A DNA stretch of 64,000 nucleotides from 2-12-FULL-42-15 sp964196565 (GCA_964196565.1 CAXMUH010000160.1:1-64000), one strand, 5' to 3'; shown: positions 39,036 to 47,649, counted from the stretch's first letter. Numbers and translations are program-made. The notes: generated from the sequence alone by a model not told the origin.

Positions 39036-40658
39036 TCAAATCGGCACCAACGAATGAATATCATCAGAAAATTCAATTTTTATCTCTGGGCCTGGGACAA
39101 GAATCGTATTTTGTGCTTTTAATAATTTTTGTGGATAATCACTGTTAAAATGCGTGCCGCGACTTTCTTTTCTCTCAATGGCAGCAAAAATAATTAATTT
39201 CGCGGTGATAATCATATTGCGCAATTCGATGAGGGTTTTGCTTAATTTAGCATTTGACCATAATACAGTAAATTGCTGTTCGATCTGCGTACACTCAGCT
39301 GCCGCTTGCGCCAATGTTTTATTGGTGCGAACAATGCCAACATTCTCCCATAGCGTTGTTCGGAGTCTCTTTATTAATGCGGCAATTTCAGCAGGATCAG
39401 CGATTGTTTTTTTCTCTTCTGGTAAATTGTCTACAGTCGCGGCATGATTTCCTTTAAACTGATTTAACTGTTGCTGAATCGCAATGGATGCGCTGTTGGC
39501 AAACACTAAACATTCCAACAATGAATTGCTGGCCATGCGATTAGCACCGTGCAATCCAGTGCAGGCCACTTCTCCAATAGCGTATAAGCCCTGAATATCC
39601 GTTTGGCCATTAAGATTAGTGACAATACCACCGCAGGTGTAATGTGCTGCTGGGACAACCGGAATAGGAGTTTGAGTGATATCAATGCCTTGTTGTAAAC
39701 ACATTTTGTAGATGCTTGGGAAAAAAGATTTAATTTTATCTACAGGTTCATGACTAATATCTAAATAAACATGGCTTTGTTTTTTAGTTTTCATTTCATT
39801 ATCAATAGCGCGGGCAACAATGTCGCGAGGTGCCAATTCCGCGCGTGGATCGTATTGATCCATAAAGCGTTCACCATTTTGAAAAATTAATTTAGCACCC
39901 TCACCGCGTAATACTTCGCTAATGAGAAAAGTGTCACCATCTGGGTTGTAAAAACAAGTTGGATGAAATTGATTAAATTCCATATTAGCAATACGTGCAC
40001 CTGCGTTAAAGGCAATCGCAATTCCATCGCCGCTGGTGTGACCTGGGTTTGTGGTATGTAAATAAGTCATGCTAGCACCACCGGTTGCAAGCACAACCAC
40101 ATTGGCGTAAATTGATTGTATTTGTCCGCTCTGATTATTTAACGCATGGGCACCGTAAGCTTGGGTTTTATCAACCAGAATTTCGAGCGCGGTTGTTTCA
40201 GTAAAACAAAAAATATTCGGGTGTTCTTTGACTGACTCAGCCAGTGTTTTAACAACTGCAGCGCCAGTTTTATCAGCGGCATGAATAATGCGACGATGTG
40301 AGTGACCGCCTTCTTGAGTTAAATGGTAGTTGTGTTTACCGCTTGTTGTTGTAAATTGAACGCCTTGTGAAATTAGGCGGTTAATCGCGGCTTTTGCATG
40401 GGTTATGGTATATTCGACAACGACCGGGTCACACAAACCAGCCCCAGCATTTATGGTATCGTTAATATGTGAAGCACTGCTATCGCTCTCGTCCATGACG
40501 GCGGCGATTCCGCCTTGAGCCCGTTGTGACGCACTTGTTTGCAGGTCATCTTTGCAAAGAACTGCTATATTAAATTGGTCTGCTAGGCTTAATGCGAGGC
40601 CTAAGCCTGAGGCACCACTGCCTATAATTAGTACATCATATTTGATTGAAGCTGTCAT
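39036..40658 (-). CDS. nadB: L-aspartate oxidase
   Basis: FAD enzyme oxidising aspartate to iminoaspartate, first step of NAD synthesis. 540 residues from MTASIKYDVLIIGSGASGLGLAL; a longer frame would overlap the divergent glycosyltransferase start and adds unmatched sequence. FAD-binding GSGASGLG, SQRAQGGIAAV, the substrate region EFNQFHPTCF, RGEGAKL and GLYAIGEVACTGLHGANRMASNSLLE are intact. The C-terminal helical domain follows. NadA is not in the window; NadC is at 26-27 kb. Confidence 0.95.
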   Translation of the reverse strand: MTASIKYDVLIIGSGASGLGLALSLADQFNIAVLCKDDLQTSASQRAQGGIAAVMDESDSSASHINDTINAGAGLCDPVVVEYTITHAKAAINRLISQGVQFTTTSGKHNYHLTQEGGHSHRRIIHAADKTGAAVVKTLAESVKEHPNIFCFTETTALEILVDKTQAYGAHALNNQSGQIQSIYANVVVLATGGASMTYLHTTNPGHTSGDGIAIAFNAGARIANMEFNQFHPTCFYNPDGDTFLISEVLRGEGAKLIFQNGERFMDQYDPRAELAPRDIVARAIDNEMKTKKQSHVYLDISHEPVDKIKSFFPSIYKMCLQQGIDITQTPIPVVPAAHYTCGGIVTNLNGQTDIQGLYAIGEVACTGLHGANRMASNSLLECLVFANSASIAIQQQLNQFKGNHAATVDNLPEEKKTIADPAEIAALIKRLRTTLWENVGIVRTNKTLAQAAAECTQIEQQFTVLWSNAKLSKTLIELRNMIITAKLIIFAAIERKESRGTHFNSDYPQKLLKAQNTILVPGPEIKIEFSDDIHSLVPI

Positions 40659-40722
40659 AGGTGTTGCAAATAAACTGCTTAATAATTTTGTTAGCTCAAT
40701 TATATCAACAGTAGGGAGAACT

Positions 40723-41946
40723 ATGCGAATTTTATTTACAGTTACTGGAGCATGGGGTACGGGTAGCTTCCAGGTGGCCAAGGGTGTAGCTAAGGGGCTT
40801 AAGGCTGCCGGACATGAGGTAAAAATTTTTTTTCCAGACAGTAAAGTAAACAGCTTAGAAAATGATGAGTATTATTTAAACAAAGATCTGTATGAAATTT
40901 GGCGTTTCCCGATCCAAAATGGCGACCTTTCCTTACAAAATTTTCCGCTGATGTTGCCAGACCCTAATCCGCGCAGTCCCGATGGCACGACATTTAAATC
41001 ATTATCGGCGCCAATGCGTGCACTATATTTTAATACCCTAACTCAGAATTTAGATCGTGTGATTAAAGCGTTTCGACCCGATGTGATTGAGTGTCAACAT
41101 ATTTGGGCGATGGATGCTGTGGTGGACAAATTGGGGCATCCATTTATTGCGGTGGCACATAACAGTGATCAGATAGCCTTTGAATATGATTCGTCAATGC
41201 GTAAAGTAACGCGAAAAACAGCTCAGCATGCAAAATTTATATTTGCGGTGTCAGATGCGGTTAAAGCAAAAGTCATCGAATTATATCGAGTGCCTCCACA
41301 CAAAGTAATTGTCACCCCATGTGGATACGAGACCCAAGTTTTTTTTCCACAACAATTAGATCGTGAGGCCACATTAGCGGAATTTGATTTAAAAATTCCA
41401 AAAGATGCCAGGATCATTTCTTTTGCGGGGAAAATTTCAAAAACCAAAGGCATCGATATTTTATTAAAAGCAAACAAATTATTGCCAGATGAGTTAAAGA
41501 CACATTTTATTATTATGGGCTCAGGCGATATTAATCAAATATTAACGGATGAAGATAAAAAACATATCTCACTGGATCGCGTTCATTTTATTGGACATCG
41601 AAAAGCGCATGAGGTTGCTAAGATTAATAACATCTCTGAATTTTCAGTTATTCCCTCACGCAGTGAAGGATTTTGCATTGCGGGGCTTGAAGCCATTGCG
41701 TGTGGTACTCCACTTGTAATGACCAAGGGCGCAAACGTTGCAAGTTATGCAGTTGCAAAAGTAGTAGCGGATGAAGATCCTGGTGCGCTCGCCAATGCGT
41801 TAAGCGAACTATTAAGCCTGCCCGATAAAGCCTACCAAACACTGAAAAAAGAGGCAGAACATTCTGCCGCTAATTTTAGCTGGAAAAAAATCATCGAGCA
41901 GCGTTTGCAATATTATAAAGCGATGATGCCGGGAACAGTTCCTTAG
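40723..41946 (+). CDS. Glycosyltransferase family 4 protein
   Basis: 407 residues from MRILFTVTGAWGTGS (AGGGAG upstream); a longer frame has no support. GT-B fold: N-terminal Rossmann domain, and a C-terminal domain with SFAGKISKTKGIDILLKA, and the nucleotide-sugar motif PSRSEGFCIAGLEAIACGTPLV (E-x7-E). Retaining transferase; donor and acceptor unknown. No other polysaccharide genes adjoin, so a role in glycolipid or envelope sugar synthesis is only inferred. The last four bases overlap the next convergent gene. Confidence 0.85.
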   Translation: MRILFTVTGAWGTGSFQVAKGVAKGLKAAGHEVKIFFPDSKVNSLENDEYYLNKDLYEIWRFPIQNGDLSLQNFPLMLPDPNPRSPDGTTFKSLSAPMRALYFNTLTQNLDRVIKAFRPDVIECQHIWAMDAVVDKLGHPFIAVAHNSDQIAFEYDSSMRKVTRKTAQHAKFIFAVSDAVKAKVIELYRVPPHKVIVTPCGYETQVFFPQQLDREATLAEFDLKIPKDARIISFAGKISKTKGIDILLKANKLLPDELKTHFIIMGSGDINQILTDEDKKHISLDRVHFIGHRKAHEVAKINNISEFSVIPSRSEGFCIAGLEAIACGTPLVMTKGANVASYAVAKVVADEDPGALANALSELLSLPDKAYQTLKKEAEHSAANFSWKKIIEQRLQYYKAMMPGTVP

Positions 41947-42728
41947 ATCGAAGGTGAGCTGGGTTTAGCGTGTTCGTCAGCACTATCTGTGAGCTTTTGA
42001 AATGATTTATTGATGAGGGCATAGGTAGAAGGTTTATCCATTCTTTGCTTGATCATCGCTTGAAAAGGTATTTGTGTTGGATTAAGCGTATTGATTTCTG
42101 CCAACTCAGCTTTAATTTGAGTGCCTTCACTGGTGGTAAGTTTGGCTTTGTTATTCGAATTAATAAGCCCTATAAAAGCGTCCTGTTTGTTTTTAGCGTG
42201 TCGAGTAAAGCGATATATGGGCATACTATCCATATTAATACCTAAGCTATAAAGTGAAAGAAGGGACTTTAAGTGGATGCTGCTATTTGATGAATGTGTT
42301 GAGCTTATCTCATCGAGTAAAGCGGCATCGCTGTTCATGAGTGATAAAAATCTTTCGATGAACCCTAATCCGTTGGTAATTGCATCTGATAATGCATATG
42401 GGCTGCTAAGCAGGGGGGGTCCTGATGTGATTCGTTTGGGCAGCGAGCCACCAGCGAGAGCAATGATTTTCAGCAAATGCGTTTGCATTTGTTTTATTTT
42501 GCTAAGTTCATCTCGATCAAAGGCTTCTTCTTTCTCTTCCCTTGCGACTTTGAAAAAATCAGTTGGCGCAGGTGAGAGTGGTTGCGTCAGTTCTTGTGAT
42601 AGCGGTTGGGTTAGTTCTTGTGATAGCGGTTGGGTTGATGCTAGTTCTTCCTGACTATTTTGCGAAGGGGGGTCATTCTCTTTTTTAGTATCATGAGAAG
42701 TATATAGTTCGCTTCTTTTTCTTTTCAT
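41943..42728 (-). CDS. Unknown protein with basic N-terminus and tandem octapeptides
   Basis: 261 residues, no signal peptide. It starts MKRKRSELYTSHDTKKEN, a cluster resembling a bipartite nuclear localisation signal. A Ser/Gln/Pro stretch with tandem QPLSQELT octapeptides (24-bp DNA repeat at about 42589-42636) follows, then a helical domain (about 75-240) with KIKQMQTHLLKIIALAGG and ALINKSFQKLTDSAD. I do not recognise a family. The composition suggests a host-directed effector, but this is inference. Weak ribosome site. Confidence 0.55.
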   Translation of the reverse strand: MKRKRSELYTSHDTKKENDPPSQNSQEELASTQPLSQELTQPLSQELTQPLSPAPTDFFKVAREEKEEAFDRDELSKIKQMQTHLLKIIALAGGSLPKRITSGPPLLSSPYALSDAITNGLGFIERFLSLMNSDAALLDEISSTHSSNSSIHLKSLLSLYSLGINMDSMPIYRFTRHAKNKQDAFIGLINSNNKAKLTTSEGTQIKAELAEINTLNPTQIPFQAMIKQRMDKPSTYALINKSFQKLTDSADEHAKPSSPSI

Positions 42729-42840
42729 AATGGATTCACCATTTCCAATTTAGCTTATCTTAGGATGCTAAATTATAAACGATCAAGCTTAATGAAATAT
42801 TAAAACAGGTAAATTTATTGGTGAGCGTGTTATTTAATAC

Positions 42841-43158
42841 CTATGCCGCCCGTTTGATGTCAACATCAAACGGAAGTCCTACTCTATCAAGCGCATCTTG
42901 AAGCGCCAAGCGGATAAACTGCTCCTCAGAATAGCCTAGCTTTTTGGCAAATTTAGCTGCCATCTCTGGACTCAGCCCCCTGCGACCATGCTCTAAATCA
43001 CACAAATACTGTCGAGAAATCTTTAGTTTCTTGGCAAAAGCTACTTGGGTCATTTCCTCGCATTCACGTAGTGACCATAACAAATTACCAATAGTTAGTT
43101 TCATCCCTGATATACTTTCTAGTAAAGCAAGGCTTTTATCTGATTTTTTAGTACTCAT
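42841..43158 (-). CDS. HigA-type antitoxin (XRE helix-turn-helix)
   Basis: 105 residues with a Cro/C1-type domain (about 35-85): MTQVAFAKKLKISRQYLCDLEHGRRGLSPEMAAKFAKKLG. It follows and overlaps by 11 bases a RelE/HigB-type toxin gene, the toxin-first order of HigBA systems. The frame is intact and would bind toxin and the operator DNA. As the toxin gene is frameshifted, the antitoxin may now act only as a regulator or protect against related toxins elsewhere. Confidence 0.85.
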   Translation of the reverse strand: MSTKKSDKSLALLESISGMKLTIGNLLWSLRECEEMTQVAFAKKLKISRQYLCDLEHGRRGLSPEMAAKFAKKLGYSEEQFIRLALQDALDRVGLPFDVDIKRAA

Positions 43159-43433
43159 GTTTATTTACCTCCAAAATTTCTGCAATGTGCGTATTTCCAC
43201 TCGAATCCACCACATATATAGCGCGATACGCTTTATTTAATCGAATGGATCTTTGGCCTTGGCGCTTGCCCCTTAATGGTTCATCGTGAAACCCAGGTAC
43301 TTTTCTAACGTTCATAAGGCCTCTAGCCTTAACGTCGTCAATCCATAATTGCAGTATTAAATACAATATGTGTTGGAATTTTCCTAAGCTGCTTCTCAGC
43401 TTGTTTTGAAATAGTAACTTCGTGTATATCCAT
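43148..43433 (-). pseudogene. RelE/HigB-type toxin, frameshifted
   Basis: The first frame gives MDIHEVTISKQAEKQLRKIP then THIVFN and a premature stop (43338-43340). The second frame resumes LQLWIDDVKARGLMNVRKVPG with FHDEPLRGKRQGQRSIRLNK and ends EVNKHEY. Together they make a full-length toxin of about 93 residues; one extra base around 43361-43368 breaks it. RNA-binding basic residues in the second part are kept. A TTG start inside the second part could yield a 72-residue fragment, probably inactive. Confidence 0.8.
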
Positions 43434-43550
43434 GTATTTCAAACTTTTAGTGTACCCTCTACAAGAGTACATCATTTCATTCTTTCTGTCAAACAAACAA
43501 TCAAAGCCTTAAAGCTTCAATGGTGCGTTAACATTTAATGTTTGCTCATG

Positions 43551-44609
43551 CTACAAAAGAAGCTCATGCTGCAATTTTTCTTCAGAGCCTTTAAAACCAA
43601 CTCCAACGCCTAATAGCCGCACCGGCAGTTCTTTGCGGCGAAACCCGGTCACCAGTAAATGTTTAAACAGATCGAATGATAACTCATCGGATGTCATTTC
43701 AGCAGTTGTTGATTTGAAATCATTAAATTTTATTTTTACAAATTGTTTATGAATATTGCCCGCCTTTTTATTTGCGAGCCGATTTTTCAAATCACTGAAT
43801 AAATCGGGAAGCTGTGCGACACAGGCTTCAAGTGAGGGTAAATCTTTTTGAAAAGTATTCTCAACGCTGAGTGATTTGCGAATGCGTGAGGGCTCAACTG
43901 GTCGATTGTCTATACCTCGAGACAGGTCATGTAGACGCAACCCAAACTTACCAAATAAGGTTATTAATTCATCTCGAGTTTTAGCTTGAAGCTGAAGACA
44001 GTTTGTTATCGCTATTTTTTCAAGTTTTTCTGCTGTTACTTTACCAACCCCAAATATTTTATTAACAGCGAGTGTTTTTATAAACTCATTAATATCGTCC
44101 GGTGTAATTACATACTGCCCATTTGGTTTGTTTAAATCGCTAGCCACCTTCGCTAAAAATTTATTTGGTGCGATGCCAGCGGAAGCTGTTAGCTGACAGG
44201 CATCAAAAATCCGACCACGGATTTCATGTGCAATTAAAGTCGCGCTATTATGACAACAATCACAATCTGAGACATCTAAATACGCTTCGTCTAACGAAAG
44301 TGGTTCCACCAGATTGGTGTATTGAAAAAATATTTTGCGAATGATTTTTGAGGCTTCACGATACTTTTGCATACTGACTGGCAGTATAATGAGTTGTGGG
44401 CAAAGACGTTTAGCATAGGCCGAGGGCATGGCTGAGCGAACACCGTATTCGCGCGCCACATAATTACTGGTGCATAATACACCGCGAGAATCTGGCGAAC
44501 CGCCAACAGCGATTGGTTTATTGGCTAGCGAGGGATTATCGCGCATTTCTATCGCTGCATAGAAACAGTCCATGTCAACGTGAATGATTTTACGCAACAG
44601 CAACCCCAT
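43551..44609 (-). CDS. dinB: DNA polymerase IV
   Basis: Y-family error-prone polymerase for translesion synthesis. About 352 residues from MGLLLRKIIHVDMDCFYAA; a TTG four codons later, preceded by GGGG, is an alternative giving the E. coli-like MRKIIHVD. A longer frame adds 21 unmatched residues. Catalytic DMDCFYA and SLDEAYLD are present, also SAGIAPNKFLAKVASDLNKPNGQ and the little-finger domain. No LexA box was seen upstream, so SOS control is not evident. Confidence 0.94.
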   Translation of the reverse strand: MGLLLRKIIHVDMDCFYAAIEMRDNPSLANKPIAVGGSPDSRGVLCTSNYVAREYGVRSAMPSAYAKRLCPQLIILPVSMQKYREASKIIRKIFFQYTNLVEPLSLDEAYLDVSDCDCCHNSATLIAHEIRGRIFDACQLTASAGIAPNKFLAKVASDLNKPNGQYVITPDDINEFIKTLAVNKIFGVGKVTAEKLEKIAITNCLQLQAKTRDELITLFGKFGLRLHDLSRGIDNRPVEPSRIRKSLSVENTFQKDLPSLEACVAQLPDLFSDLKNRLANKKAGNIHKQFVKIKFNDFKSTTAEMTSDELSFDLFKHLLVTGFRRKELPVRLLGVGVGFKGSEEKLQHELLL

Positions 44610-44775
44610 TAATAGAACGTATAGAGAACATTGTAGCAGAATAAATCTAATGTAGCTGCAAGTTCTCCACACTATCTGTGGATATGTTTATGAGGGAATA
44701 TCGTAAGCCTAAGTTAATTGATTGCAAAGAATTTTTTGTTTCTGTGTAATAAGTGACGGCGAAGCAGTTCAGCCT

Positions 44776-44831
44776 CAAGGGATCATTTTCTGCGCTTTAC
44801 CGAGTCAGGTAAGCTGAAAATTGATCCCTTG
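44776..44831. repeat. Large hairpin, 56 bp
   Basis: CAAGGGATCA and TGATCCCTTG arms, extended by TTTTC/GAAAA and an inner GCTTTACC/GGTAAGC pair around GAGTCA. It lies eight bases downstream of the Lys-rich gene and may be its terminator-like end, a small RNA, or a palindromic element. Confidence 0.7.
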
Positions 44832-44838
44832 AATTGTG

Positions 44839-44949
44839 CTAATTTTTGTCTCTCTGAGCTTTCTTTTCTTTTTTCTGATCACGTTTTTCTTTCAACGTTT
44901 TTTCAGGTTTTTTCTTAATTGCCTTTTTAGAGTCTTTACCTTTAGCCAT
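44839..44949 (-). CDS. Small Lys-rich protein (36 residues)
   Basis: MAKGKDSKKAIKKKPEKTLK and EKRDQKKEKKAQRDKN, 36 residues, half of them Lys or Arg. GGAGAGG lies five bases before the ATG, and a promoter (44991-45019) is at a good distance. Similar tiny MAKGxDSKK proteins are, to my memory, annotated as hypothetical in various bacteria. Probably a nucleic-acid-associated protein by charge; function unknown. Confidence 0.75.
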   Translation of the reverse strand: MAKGKDSKKAIKKKPEKTLKEKRDQKKEKKAQRDKN

Positions 44950-44990
44950 AAACCTCTCCGTTATTTTAGTGAGTTAGGTATTATAAGACA

Positions 44991-45019
44991 ATTATAGCGG
45001 GGATAGCAAACCTTGAAAA
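44991..45019 (-). promoter_or_regulatory. Promoter of the Lys-rich small protein gene
   Basis: Minus strand: TTTTCA, a 17-base spacer, a perfect TATAAT, about 40 bases before the start. The rest of 44950-45230 holds no gene; a plus-strand TATAAT near 45123 may serve the next locus. Confidence 0.6.
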
Positions 45020-45230
45020 TTATCAAAAATTGTCATTTTGCATGCCTTATATTCCTGTCTGTTATTCCGGGAGTGGTTTCTGAAAAATGTTATTTACTAC
45101 GGGTTTTTTTCTGGTGATCGGCGTATAATTTCTCACATTAAGTTGAGATAGAGTTCTATATATCCATTTGAAACTGTATTAATAGCAAAAAAACATTGTG
45201 TTTATAAACAAATTATTAAGGATCAATCCA

Positions 45231-45323
45231 ATGAAAACACATAATGCAAAACCGAACGATTTAAATTCATCTAAAACAATTGCTGAATTATGGTCCGCGG
45301 GTATGCAAAATCATCTAGCATAA
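45231..45323 (+). CDS. Short frame, probable 5' part of the next gene
   Basis: 30 residues (MKTHNAKPNDLNSSKTIAEL ...) with a good AAGGATC ribosome site. It ends in TAA while the next frame, overlapping by 34 bases, goes on without a ribosome site of its own. Either an upstream leader peptide or the N-terminus of a frameshifted gene. Confidence 0.45.
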   Translation: MKTHNAKPNDLNSSKTIAELWSAGMQNHLA

Positions 45324-45544
45324 AAGGCTTAGTAACCATGGGCACCAGCGAAGCACATTTCGCTTCTACTTCGCTACAAAATATCGACATTAAACAGTCC
45401 GTCAGTAATTCAAAAGTCTATTTAGAGGCGGGCACTGTGGTCAATGGATCTATTGTATTTCAGGGTAATAATGGTAGCGTTTTTGAGAGCGGTGGCTCTA
45501 AGGTTTTAGGCAATGTAACCGGCGGCAAGATTGTTAAGCAATAA
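45290..45544 (+). CDS. Unknown small beta-repeat protein
   Basis: 84 residues: SIKGLVTMGTSEAHFASTS, then short strand-turn repeats (VYLEAGTVVNGSIVFQG, SVFESGGSKVLGNVTGGKIV) suggesting a small beta-helix or bactofilin-like stack. No signal peptide. The start is uncertain: ATG 45290 lacks a ribosome site; ATG 45338 has AAAAGG. It probably continues the preceding short frame after a one-base shift. No family recognised. Confidence 0.5.
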   Translation: MVRGYAKSSSIKGLVTMGTSEAHFASTSLQNIDIKQSVSNSKVYLEAGTVVNGSIVFQGNNGSVFESGGSKVLGNVTGGKIVKQ

Positions 45545-45570
45545 ATAACAACAAGTTGGCTCTGCTGGTT

Positions 45571-45650
45571 GGGAAAAATAAAACCTGGCCAGCGGAGCCT
45601 GTCACGCGCGAAGCGTGAGGAGAGCTCAGACCGGCTCTGGCAAACCATGC
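45571..45650. repeat. Composite dispersed repeat (AACCTGGCCA + CACGCG hairpin)
   Basis: Shares AAACCTGGCCAGC with 22464 and GCCTGTCACGCGxGAAGCGTGAGG with 26039. Confidence 0.8.
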
Positions 45651-45796
45651 AAAATCATCTTGAGAGCCGGCCCCACCTTCTATATGAAATCAATAAGTCT
45701 ATATGAAATCAATAAGTTAGAGTTAGCGCTCCCGCTTACAACTGCACAACCCTGCTATACTTATAATTGTACACATAACACTCAGTGGGTAGGGAC

Positions 45797-46252
45797 ATGA
45801 AATCGAAATTAAGTATAACCTTAACAGCTAGTATTGCCATTTTTGCTGTGATGCTTGGAACATCAGCATTTGCAAAATGTAAAAATGTAACGACATCATA
45901 CGCCAGCGCGATTAATACAACCCAAACTCTCAAGTGTAATAATCAGACATGGACAATTACAAACATACCTATATCAACTGCTTCAAAAGGGGTAAGATCT
46001 TTAAGCCTCCTATTATCTCCAAATACAAATATACGAATAGATGGATCAGCAGCTGGCTTTGCTTTTATTCTGCCAAGCTACACAAACGGCTGCTCAGTCT
46101 CGGGGGATAAAGCATCCTGTTCGCATACAGGTGGCAGCAATTCATGGTATACTCTTCAATATTCAACTTCGACATCAGCTGGTTCAGGGTCGTTAATTAT
46201 TATCAATAATCACAACAGCCCATCATCAGCCAATTTAGGGAGAATAGAGTAG
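45797..46252 (+). CDS. Exported protein of unknown function
   Basis: 151 residues from the ATG with AGGGAC upstream; a GTG four codons earlier is less likely. Signal peptide MKSKLSITLTASIAIFAVML to about AFA (residue 27). The mature part is Ser/Thr/Asn-rich with four cysteines (Cys near 29, 47, 98, 106) that could form two disulfides. No family recognised. It lies among other exported orphans and recombinase remnants. Confidence 0.65.
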   Translation: MKSKLSITLTASIAIFAVMLGTSAFAKCKNVTTSYASAINTTQTLKCNNQTWTITNIPISTASKGVRSLSLLLSPNTNIRIDGSAAGFAFILPSYTNGCSVSGDKASCSHTGGSNSWYTLQYSTSTSAGSGSLIIINNHNSPSSANLGRIE

Positions 46253-46339
46253 CAGATCATGTATTTTGTTACTCTCAGGCAGATAATGAGATGCAACGAA
46301 TACGGTGGTGGTACTTTAAGCTAATTATAATTTTGATGC

Positions 46340-46490
46340 CTACAAGTTTTCAAACTCTTTACGAAAGGACTTATTAGCGGTCCTGGCAACAGACTGAAAT
46401 GAAATAGGAACACCTTCTTTTTGCATTATTTTTAACGCTGCTTGAGTACGGTGGATGCTGTTCTGCTTTTTTTGAAGTGCAGATTTTGAG
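46340..46490 (-). pseudogene. Remnant of a TnpC/DUF6262-type transposition protein
   Basis: Minus-strand frame without start: HSKSALQKKQNSIHRTQAAL, KIMQKEGVPISFQSVARTAN, then KSFRKEFENL and stop. The pattern (RT-AAL--L-KEG-PI-F--VA--A) is that of the accessory protein found with Tn554-type recombinases. Only about 50 residues remain. Confidence 0.5.
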
Positions 46491-46695
46491 TGCGAAGGAT
46501 ATCGAGCAATACCTTAAAGACTGTGCACCGAATTATAACCCCAGAACGTTGCAACGCCGTATCATTGCATTTCGTCAGTGGCATAAATTAAAGCCGTTTT
46601 CAAATGGTGCTGGGCACCGACTATTTGGGTTAGCAATAGAAATTGAACCTATGGACTCTAAACAAAACCCTGTGCTTACGAATGGGTGTGGCTGA
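46477..46695 (+). pseudogene. Remnant of a tyrosine recombinase (integrase) N-terminal domain
   Basis: SAKDIEQYLKDCAPNYNPRT followed by LQRRIIAFRQWHKL resembles the SAM-like core-binding domain of phage-type integrases. The catalytic domain is absent and the last ~25 residues are unrelated. It starts in the fragment of the preceding remnant, opposite strand. Confidence 0.5.
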
Positions 46696-46722
46696 AAAAT
46701 TATTTTCTGATAAGGCTTTGAG

Positions 46723-47202
46723 TTATCTCTGTTGTCGATATAAAGCTAATTTCTGCGCGCTACTGAGTCGTTTAACCGATAGCGTGTTAGAATTACCATA
46801 GACAGGTGAAAATACACTTACGGAGTCGCCAATGCTATCGTAATTTGACGCAATGTTATAATCACACGCCCAAAAATAATTGCCTTGATGGTCCATGCTT
46901 AGGTAAACTTTATGTTTATCAACAGAACCTGAAGTTTTTGCAATTTCATTCGCACGCACGATGGCATTGAGATTAGAATGAATATCGGGGTCATACATTT
47001 CAACGTAAACATTATCCCAGTTTCCGCTTATTGTCTGTGATATAGCTCCCCAGCTTGCTGCATCATTGGCAGTAGCATAATTAACCGGGTAATTGGTAAC
47101 ATTTGGGCATACTGGAGAAGTGTCGGCAAATGCGATGGCGGGGCCAGCAACAATTGCGACACACACTAAGCTGGATAAAAGAAGTGATTTTCCCTTGTTC
47201 AT
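46723..47202 (-). CDS. Exported protein of unknown function
   Basis: 159 residues; AAGGAAACC precedes the ATG. Signal peptide to about residue 26 (AIAFA). The mature part has two cysteines (SPVCPN, WACDYN), is acidic and Tyr/Asn-rich, and ends VKRLSSAQKLALYRQQR, a basic helix. No family recognised. Intact frame with normal ribosome site, hence probably functional. Confidence 0.65.
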   Translation of the reverse strand: MNKGKSLLLSSLVCVAIVAGPAIAFADTSPVCPNVTNYPVNYATANDAASWGAISQTISGNWDNVYVEMYDPDIHSNLNAIVRANEIAKTSGSVDKHKVYLSMDHQGNYFWACDYNIASNYDSIGDSVSVFSPVYGNSNTLSVKRLSSAQKLALYRQQR

Positions 47203-47396
47203 TTTGGTTTCCTTGAATTCGATTTAATGAAAATGTAATTTAAGAATTTAGATCTTTAGTTGCCACCTTAATATCAAAGCTACATTATTTTGCGCAAATG
47301 CACAATGTTGTTGGCTGACGCAAATTCTAAAAAAATACAAATAGTTAAAGTTAAATTAAAAAAAGTCTGCATGCTGTTTTTGCGAGCAACGCGGCC

Positions 47397-47536
47397 CGTC
47401 TTTGCGAGCATCGCGAAGCAATCTAGCCTGTCATTGCGACGTATGCAGGAATCTTTCAAGTTAAACGCCAGCTTAGTGAGATCCCAGCATACGCAGGGAT
47501 GACGGGGAGCGGTTGTTTCACTCCCTCGCAAAGACG
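47397..47536. repeat. Nested palindromic repeats
   Basis: Outer element: CGTCTTTGCGAG ... GAAGCAATC and, at the far end, GGTTGTTTCACTCCCTCGCAAAGACG, as in the intact copy at 59311-59411. Inside it (47430-47503) sits a second palindrome with GTCATTGCGACGTATGCAGG and GATCCCAGCATACGCAGGGATGAC ends. The whole 47203-47649 region has no gene. Confidence 0.8.
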
Positions 47537-47649
47537 ATCTGCCCAAATCACGCCAATTTACTAAAAAATTTCTAGCAAATTAATATTTTGTTAATACTGC
47601 TAAGGTATAGTGCTGTGCACTACTACGGATTTTATGACAGGAGTTGCCT

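Noticed and set aside
44650..44700. Possible DnaA box (TATCCACAG) or LexA box upstream of dinB
   Set aside because: Single imperfect DnaA-like site without a cluster; no CTG-N10-CAG LexA pattern.
47280..47546. 88-codon minus-strand frame (and a plus-strand partner)
   Set aside because: Made of the nested palindromic repeats.
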